DNA of 58,884 nt from Candidatus Merdinaster equi (lineage in GTDB: Bacteria; Bacillota; Clostridia; Lachnospirales; Lachnospiraceae): the NCBI GenBank assembly GCA_018064935.1, contig JAGHUF010000008.1, positions 1 to 58,884 of the forward strand, read 5' to 3'. The translations under genes were made by a program, and so were the position numbers. Below the pieces are notes generated by a model, which worked only from the letters and a program-made list of their open reading frames with translations, was not told the origin of the DNA and searched no databases. Positions within the stretch are counted from its first letter, which is position 1; the number at the start of each line of letters is the position of its first letter. Shown here piece after piece: positions 53,992 through 58,884 of this stretch.

Positions 53992-54942
53992 CTATTTAAG
54001 AAATTCAATCACGGTATTCTGGAATTCATGATAATAAGGCTTTTCAATGTACGCACAGTGTGCTGCTCCTCCTATTATTTTTCTCATGGATTCATTGGGA
54101 AGTTCCTGATACATCTTATCAATCAACTCATAATTCAAATATGGATCCGCATCTCCATAAATAAGCATGGTCGGTACATCTATTTTGGACATATCAATAA
54201 GCGTAACAGACTCGTCAACACATATATCTCTTCTTGGTCCATTAGGGCTGCTCTCTCCATCGTATCTCCAGCAGCTTGACGCAAAATACTCCACTACGGC
54301 TGGTTCAACTATTGATTCATCAATCGCTCCATCGCCATTTAACTGAAAATCACCTACTGCATTTTCCCATGAGTTTTTATGATAACCTGTATCAACATTA
54401 CTCTCCCCTAAGCCACTTACTATCGGGGCATATAAAATGAGCTTATCAACCATTTCCGAATGATTTGATACAAATCTTGATGTAGTTACTGTTCCCCAGC
54501 TCCATCCCATAACATCAATTCTGTTTTTTCCTGTTAATTCACATATTTTCTTCACAGCACAATAAATATTGTCCGCCGCATAATCTGAATCAACGACAAA
54601 ACCATCATCCGGTCTATCAGACTGTCCGTATCCAGCAATATCGAGTCTCCATACTGTATATCCCTTATCCGCCAGAAAACGAACAAGACTGTAGTCTTTA
54701 TAATTAATATCAAACTCATGAGAAGAGTATGTCAGTCCATGCACAAGAATAATGTTATCTTCTCCAAAGGCTGATTTACAGGTGCTGTCCAAATGGAGGT
54801 TAACCTCCCCATAAGGCACTGCATATTCCTCATAAATATAATTATCATCTGGCTTATCTTTTATATCACAGCCACATAGGCATAAACACAACAAAAAACA
54901 TATAATTGACATATAATATGTTTTTCTAGCTATTTTCTTCAT
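53992..54942 (-). CDS. Alpha/beta-hydrolase lipoprotein
   Basis: 316 residues. Signal peptide with lipobox LCGC (Cys25), then an alpha/beta-hydrolase fold: oxyanion strand ILVHGLTYSSHEFD, DIAGYGQSDRP, nucleophile elbow GWSWGT, acid in IYGDADPYLNYE and the catalytic histidine in AAHCAYIEKP. The substrate is not readable; it is probably an ester or peptide outside the cell. The start at 54942 has GTGGA seven bases upstream. It is located between M4 and a small lipoprotein gene and carries in its upstream region a fragment of an M4-type gene end. Confidence 0.88.
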   Translation of the reverse strand: MKKIARKTYYMSIICFLLCLCLCGCDIKDKPDDNYIYEEYAVPYGEVNLHLDSTCKSAFGEDNIILVHGLTYSSHEFDINYKDYSLVRFLADKGYTVWRLDIAGYGQSDRPDDGFVVDSDYAADNIYCAVKKICELTGKNRIDVMGWSWGTVTTSRFVSNHSEMVDKLILYAPIVSGLGESNVDTGYHKNSWENAVGDFQLNGDGAIDESIVEPAVVEYFASSCWRYDGESSPNGPRRDICVDESVTLIDMSKIDVPTMLIYGDADPYLNYELIDKMYQELPNESMRKIIGGAAHCAYIEKPYYHEFQNTVIEFLK

Positions 54943-54957
54943 ATTAACATCCACATA

Positions 54958-54990
54958 TTATTTTACACATAAAATCAGAGGCTCGTAATT
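54958..54990 (-). pseudogene. Remnant of a third M4 lipoprotease 3' end
   Basis: Minus-strand codons read NYEPLILCVK-stop, matching NYELLFLYVE-stop, the last residues of the M4 lipoprotein gene (51430-53949). At DNA level 29 of 33 bases agree, including the stop codon. Nothing upstream of it matches, so most of the copy is lost. Confidence 0.65.
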
Positions 54991-54995
54991 TATAA

Positions 54996-55027
54996 GAAAA
55001 AAAGGATATCCAATTTGGATATCCTTT
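54996..55027 (-). terminator. Terminator of the small lipoprotein gene
   Basis: AAAGGATATCCAA / TTGGATATCCTTT stem of 13 bases around a one-base centre, followed by a T-run on the minus strand. Confidence 0.88.
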
Positions 55028-55049
55028 CTGTTCTTCAGTGTTATTTGCT

Positions 55050-55619
55050 TTAATCTTCAATGAATAACTTCATTCCCATTTCCTGTGAAATAGTTATATC
55101 GAATCCAGATGTCATTCTGTCACCTACATATACAGCTGGATACATAATTGAATATCCGTTATCAAATACAAAGTACATATTATAGTTGACCGCACATCCA
55201 TAAATAAACATATTAATTGTTCCATATGAATAATTGATGATACCAAATTCTCCAAGCAAATCTTTTCCCCAACTTGGATCATCTTCTGCAGCTATATATA
55301 CTTTCATCAAGTTGTAATCAGTCAGATTGTAGATGGTCACAGGCATCTCAAAGGCTATTCCTGCATGCGCGATATCCTGTACCATGCATCCTGCACCTTT
55401 GTCCATTTCAGCTAACTCAGCGCCAGATACATCCTCCATATAATCTCCTTCTTTCTTGTCAATAATGGCTGATTCATATGAAGTAGCATTTTCAGAAATA
55501 ACATATCCCTTTGCATCATTATCAATTAACACAGATTTACCATCGGTCTTATTATCCCCACAGGCGCACAGGCTAAGTATCATGGCACTTGCCAATAACA
55601 GACTAACTATTTTCTTCAT
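55050..55619 (-). CDS. Small lipoprotein of unknown function
   Basis: 189 residues. Signal peptide and lipobox LSLCAC (Cys20), short polar linker, then one globular domain (about 45-189) with alternating strands (IAFEMPVTIYNLTDYNLMKVYI, MYFVFDNGYSIMYPAVYVGD). I do not recognise the family. GGAGGG lies seven bases before the start, and the start is one base behind the C11 protease stop, so the two are coupled. It may be a partner or inhibitor of that protease (inference from position only). Confidence 0.82.
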   Translation of the reverse strand: MKKIVSLLLASAMILSLCACGDNKTDGKSVLIDNDAKGYVISENATSYESAIIDKKEGDYMEDVSGAELAEMDKGAGCMVQDIAHAGIAFEMPVTIYNLTDYNLMKVYIAAEDDPSWGKDLLGEFGIINYSYGTINMFIYGCAVNYNMYFVFDNGYSIMYPAVYVGDRMTSGFDITISQEMGMKLFIED

Positions 55620-55620
55620 C

Positions 55621-57666
55621 TTAATTCCCTCCTTCAAATAATACTGATTCTGTCCAGTATTCATTCTGATAAATATCTTTTATATAGATATTGACCTGTG
55701 CATCACTATTACCTACCTCATCGTAATACACAAACACGTCATCCTTGCCATTATACACGAATCCATTGCCTTTGAGAAGATATGAATCCTCAAAAATGCC
55801 ATCATATGTATAAAAATCAAATAAAAAGTCGATTGAATCGCCGTCTTCAAACTGGAAATATCCTTTGGCTGAGACATCATCATATGTCGGCGTATAGCCC
55901 AGAAGCTCACAACTATCTTCGGTCCACATCACCCAGATATCAATATACTCGTTCTGATTAAGCAATGCCGGCATATATCCTACACTGTAATCAGAGCTAT
56001 TCTCCTTTTCCACTGCATAATAGGATGCTATACAGCCGTTCATATGTAACCAATTACAGTCGTAAGCAATCACTAAATCGCCATCGTCTGTAGTCTCAAC
56101 ATAATCGTCGCTTCCTAGCATTAAATAACCATCATCATACAGGAGATAGACCTGTGATTCCAAACTTGATATGATATCCCAATCACTATCCTTAAGCCGA
56201 ACTAAATATGAATTCTCATCCTCGATTACCTTAAGAGAATCCTCACTGATGCTCGTATAGAGATTCCCATATTGGTTGACAAGTCTTTCATTATACCAGC
56301 TTTGTTCTTTTAAATCTGAATAATCGGTTATTTCATCCTCATCCTTAATATACGGATTGTTTCCTTCACCCCGTCCACCGACTTCTATAGAGACAAAATC
56401 ATCATAGAAACGAGTATAGTTCTCATCCACAAAACCGGCTGCATAGGTCATATCTCTGCATGCTGTATACTGGTCCAGCATATAGTACGGAAAATACATT
56501 GCGAGTCCATTTGCATCATTACTTCGTGATTCTCTGTATAGAACTGCATTTTCTATTGCCGATATCAACTCATCCTTATACGCAGCACCTTCAATTCTAT
56601 TCACATAGTCAATGATATCAATCTGTTCAAATTTATCTTTTCCGAAACTTCTTGCTTCAATTCTCGCTTTGGCAATCTCATCATATCTGCCATCAATCAG
56701 CATTTGATCCATGCTGTCCATAAATTGACTAAGTGCATTTGTCACTTCATCCATCCGGCTTAAGTCAATCAGGGCAAGCGTCGTATCTCCTGCTGTTTCG
56801 GTATATTGTGGTGAGTTGAAATCACTGATAAACTGCTTTGCAATTGTTTTAATCGAGGCTCCCGGATTATCCTCTACTATATTAAGTGCATCCGTATAAT
56901 ACCAGCTACTTCCAGGCTCTGTCTCTTCAGAAGCAATCAGGTAGTCCGCATTGTCTTTTAAGGCGTTTGCAATCTCAACGGTAGACATCAGACAGCAGTC
57001 GAATCCAACAAAATCGAAATGAATACCGGCATCCGCAAAGCCTTTCTGGATTGAACGAATATCCATGCTTTGAGAATCGAATAATTTATCCTGCCCATAG
57101 CCGCCAATTGTTCCACCGCCATGATCCCAAAATACAAAGCCATATCGATCGGCAGGTTTTTCTTTCGCAGCAAATTGAATAAAATCGCTCAGCTGCGTTA
57201 CATCAGTAATCGGATGATTGCCGGCTTCACCTATCAGCTGAAGTTTGTTATTGCTTACTTCATATCTGTATAATGCATCGTTTTTTACAATTTCATTTTT
57301 CCAGAATTTTGATCCTCCGGTTTCGATGACAATCTGCAGCTTCTGACCTGCATGAGAAGCAAGTATCTGGTTGATGCTATTGGTTGCGTATGCTCTCTTA
57401 CTCTCCAAATCAGACCCACACATATATACCATCAGAGTAAAACTCTCAGCATCTACTTCACTATCCGCTGTAGCATCACTTACCTCTTTTGTAACCACTT
57501 TAACATTCTGATTAACAGGTTGGGTTACTGCAGCATCTGCCTGATTCTTATTACCAGAATTATTATTTACAATAATGATTGCAATAATAATAGCGGCCAC
57601 TATAACAACAGCAGCCATTATAAAAAGTATTACCTTTTTATTTATTCGACTTTTTGCATCTTTCAT
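55621..57666 (-). CDS. Clostripain-family (C11) cysteine protease, membrane-anchored
   Basis: 681 residues. N-terminal membrane helix (about 10-33) then a linker and the C11 domain: LMVYMCGSDLES at about 78, catalytic His182 in FVFWDHGGG, catalytic Cys225 in GFDCCLMSTVE. C11 enzymes cleave after Arg or Lys and often self-process. The C-terminal half (about 400-681) is beta-rich and acidic and may be a substrate-binding or calcium-binding part. The start at 57666 is eight bases behind GGGGG; an in-frame ATG at 57687 lacks such a site. A 13-codon reading frame with a much better ribosome-binding site stands in its leader. Confidence 0.91.
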   Translation of the reverse strand: MKDAKSRINKKVILFIMAAVVIVAAIIIAIIIVNNNSGNKNQADAAVTQPVNQNVKVVTKEVSDATADSEVDAESFTLMVYMCGSDLESKRAYATNSINQILASHAGQKLQIVIETGGSKFWKNEIVKNDALYRYEVSNNKLQLIGEAGNHPITDVTQLSDFIQFAAKEKPADRYGFVFWDHGGGTIGGYGQDKLFDSQSMDIRSIQKGFADAGIHFDFVGFDCCLMSTVEIANALKDNADYLIASEETEPGSSWYYTDALNIVEDNPGASIKTIAKQFISDFNSPQYTETAGDTTLALIDLSRMDEVTNALSQFMDSMDQMLIDGRYDEIAKARIEARSFGKDKFEQIDIIDYVNRIEGAAYKDELISAIENAVLYRESRSNDANGLAMYFPYYMLDQYTACRDMTYAAGFVDENYTRFYDDFVSIEVGGRGEGNNPYIKDEDEITDYSDLKEQSWYNERLVNQYGNLYTSISEDSLKVIEDENSYLVRLKDSDWDIISSLESQVYLLYDDGYLMLGSDDYVETTDDGDLVIAYDCNWLHMNGCIASYYAVEKENSSDYSVGYMPALLNQNEYIDIWVMWTEDSCELLGYTPTYDDVSAKGYFQFEDGDSIDFLFDFYTYDGIFEDSYLLKGNGFVYNGKDDVFVYYDEVGNSDAQVNIYIKDIYQNEYWTESVLFEGGN

Positions 57667-57708
57667 GAACCATGCCCCCGTTTGCATTTGTTCCTAATTG
57701 ATTCCCGA

Positions 57709-57750
57709 TTATTCATAATCTCTCTTTTCTTTATTATCTTTTCCAAACAT
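57709..57750 (-). CDS. Possible 13-residue leader peptide before the C11 gene
   Basis: ATG at 57750 is seven bases behind AAAGGAG, the best ribosome-binding site in this region. The frame MFGKDNKEKRDYE ends at TAA, 42 bases before the protease start codon. It may be a translated leader or the relic of an earlier start. Confidence 0.35.
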   Translation of the reverse strand: MFGKDNKEKRDYE

Positions 57751-57850
57751 ATCTAATCTCCTTTATTATCATTTGCTCTTCACTGACAAGCGCTTTCAAA
57801 TTTCGCTTTATTCCAACAGCGTTCTAACTCTTATCTATAAGCTTTTTCTA

Positions 57851-57880
57851 AATATAGCATATGGCAACAAATTCAAACAA
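57851..57880 (-). promoter_or_regulatory. Promoter of the C11 protease gene pair
   Basis: TTGTTT (57875-57880) and TATATT (57851-57856) on the minus strand with an 18-base spacer and a TG just before the -10 element. A sequence similar to a catabolite-response element (TGAAAGCGCTTGTCA, minus strand, 57784-57798) lies about 50 bases downstream of the expected start point. The gap 57751-58055 shows no other gene. Confidence 0.55.
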
Positions 57881-57996
57881 GTGAATTGCCCAAGAATGAA
57901 TCCTGCTTGTCAATCTCAGAATCTTCGCCCCGAACTAATCGCAAAAAGCCACTTTTTTTGCATTCCTCATATTTTTGACGCCCTGCTCGACTCGGC

Positions 57997-58054
57997 AGCC
58001 CCTCACGACTGCCCCTCATAAACTTTGGCAAACCCCCAAAAAGTTTGATTATCC
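57997..58054. repeat. Family B repeat, right copy
   Basis: Direct copy of 244-301 with one visible difference (CCCC instead of CCCT). It lies directly behind the terminator of the JAB-like gene pair on the minus strand, as the left copy lies directly behind a minus-strand gene. Confidence 0.9.
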
Positions 58055-58055
58055 A

Positions 58056-58085
58056 ATAAATAAAGGTGACCCCGAAGGATCACCT
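58056..58085 (-). terminator. Terminator of the JAB-like gene pair
   Basis: AGGTGATCC-TTCG-GGGTCACCT hairpin with one bulge and a TTTATTT tail on the minus strand, three bases behind the stop codon of the small gene. Confidence 0.8.
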
Positions 58086-58087
58086 CT

Positions 58088-58258
58088 TTAGCCAAAATTA
58101 AATACTATACTTTTTTTACAGCCAGTCTTTTTAACTCGCTTCTCTGTTGGCTTGCTTTTGATTTCCTGAAATAATCTTTGTTTTTCAGCCGCTATTTCGG
58201 AGGCTGACATTTTTTTATATTTTTCAGGAATTTCATATACATCATTTTCCATCATCAT
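58088..58258 (-). CDS. 56-residue protein paired with the JAB-like gene
   Basis: The frame starts at ATG 58258 inside the stop of the previous gene (ATGA overlap) and encodes a basic helical protein with VYEIPEKYKKMSASEIAAEK and FQEIKSKPTEKRVKK. Two more ATG codons follow immediately. The ribosome-binding site GGAGGTAG lies within the end of the JAB-like gene, eight bases upstream, and a terminator follows the stop. I do not know its function; translational coupling suggests it works with the JAB-like protein, perhaps as antidote or partner. Confidence 0.75.
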   Translation of the reverse strand: MMMENDVYEIPEKYKKMSASEIAAEKQRLFQEIKSKPTEKRVKKTGCKKSIVFNFG

Positions 58259-58869
58259 AATGCAACTACCTCCTTAAATATTATATCGAAATTCTTCTGA
58301 AGTTCATTAATAGCTTTTATTTGAGCTTCATAGTCATTATATCCATCCTTAATGTAATCCGCAACAACCAAATTATAGTAATCACTGTTAATAGCCTCGC
58401 TTGCAGCATACATAAATATTGACCCATTATGACAAACCACCACTCCAAGAGTATAGTCATTATCATAATTAGCCATAAAGTCATCAATACTTGGTGGAAA
58501 ACTACTAGGATGAGAATGGATTGTTATTAATGTCTTGTCTGGAAATTTCTTATATGCTTCTATAACTTTCTTTGTAGCATCTGAGTAAATAATTTTTCTC
58601 TCAATTCTAGAATCTATCTCCTTAGCTACAACCTCGCACTCATCATAATCTATCCAATACATATCCTCATAAAGAGTTCCGCTTCTATGGATAAGCATTT
58701 GCTTTGCAAGAGTATAAATTAGTTTATTTAACTCCTTATCATCAGAAATACTATCAAACTTTTTTCTAAACTCACCACCTTCAATGTAGGTATGATTAAT
58801 AGATGTTTCTTTATTTCTTCCTGTTCGCTGTTCCTCAGCTTCAATGCCTTTTGATAAAAGATTACCCAC
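58255..58869 (-). CDS. JAB/MPN-like metal-site protein, phage-associated type
   Basis: 204 residues, starting with GTG (GGAGG six bases upstream) near the right edge. The C-terminal half has ITIHSHPSSFPPSIDDF (about 115-131) followed by YTLGVVVCHNGSIFMYAA, the pattern of JAB-type domains (H-x-H...S-x-x-D; His118, His120, Ser127, Asp130) found at the end of phage minor head (MuF-like) proteins and in related toxin-like proteins. The spacing between the second His and the Ser is one residue shorter than in RadC. The N-terminal 60 residues are charged and polar. Metallo-isopeptidase or nuclease-like activity is possible but not shown. An earlier gene, cut by the window end, may precede it. Confidence 0.75.
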   Translation of the reverse strand: MGNLLSKGIEAEEQRTGRNKETSINHTYIEGGEFRKKFDSISDDKELNKLIYTLAKQMLIHRSGTLYEDMYWIDYDECEVVAKEIDSRIERKIIYSDATKKVIEAYKKFPDKTLITIHSHPSSFPPSIDDFMANYDNDYTLGVVVCHNGSIFMYAASEAINSDYYNLVVADYIKDGYNDYEAQIKAINELQKNFDIIFKEVVAL

Positions 58870-58884
58870 TGCATTCCTCCATAA

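Noticed and set aside
244-58054. Family B direct repeats plus xerD as an integrative element of 57.7 kb
   Set aside because: The interval contains core genes such as rho, rpmE, prfA and prmC, the recombinase has the features of housekeeping XerD, and no transfer, excision or phage genes are present. Dispersed repeats explain the two copies better.

Overview
The window looks like a chromosome segment of a low-to-moderate GC Gram-positive Clostridia member, most likely Lachnospiraceae. The evidence is the gene order rho-rpmE-DUF1385-prmC-prfA, the many lipoproteins with acidic or Thr/Pro/Glu linkers, CUT1 sugar importers, a YesM/YesN-type two-component system, and strong AGGAGG ribosome-binding sites. 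The assignment is inferred from gene content only; no rRNA or tRNA gene was seen. Nearly all genes lie on the minus strand. The clear exceptions are two lipoprotein genes (17361-18314 and 33147-33989) and a cut-off gene at the left edge.

Layout. 1-7.3 kb: tail of an unknown gene, a soluble diguanylate cyclase fused to a LacI-like sensor, xerD, an ADP-ribose pyrophosphatase, a class I aminotransferase and a MATE exporter. 7.4-11.3 kb: a CUT1 sugar importer (binding protein plus two permeases, no ATPase) whose two promoters share an identical operator-like palindrome. 11.4-17.2 kb: translation and transcription termination block (rho, rpmE, DUF1385, prmC, prfA, small PAS-like protein). 17.3-23.5 kb: a lipoprotein and an unrecognised three-gene surface operon, two of whose products share a short N-terminal domain with a VNWFN-x-x-TG motif. 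23.6-33.0 kb: an eight-gene operon with ABC ATPase, two permeases, a binding protein with an extra C-terminal membrane helix, response regulator, two further binding lipoproteins and a sensor kinase. 33.1-34.0 kb: a lipoprotein.

34.1-44.5 kb is the most remarkable part: five tightly packed genes encode a REC/HD-GYP/GGDEF protein, two paralogous hybrid histidine kinases (one with a lipid-kinase-like domain fused behind its receiver), a kinase-like protein that lacks the usual phospho-histidine but carries an HPt domain, and an FRG-domain protein. Together these contain every part needed for a His-Asp-His-Asp phosphorelay with cyclic-di-GMP and possibly lipid or small-molecule phosphorylation as outputs.

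44.6-57.9 kb: an L,D-transpeptidase, a membrane HD-GYP/GGDEF protein, and a surface hydrolase cluster (two M4 metalloproteases, a CPBP membrane protease, an alpha/beta hydrolase lipoprotein, a small lipoprotein, and a clostripain-type C11 protease), with a short remnant of a third M4 gene. 58.0-58.9 kb: a JAB-like protein related to phage-associated domains plus a 56-residue partner.

Two dispersed intergenic repeat families are visible. One is modular, hairpin-rich and usually sits directly beyond minus-strand terminators; the other is present as near-identical 58-bp copies close to both ends of the window.
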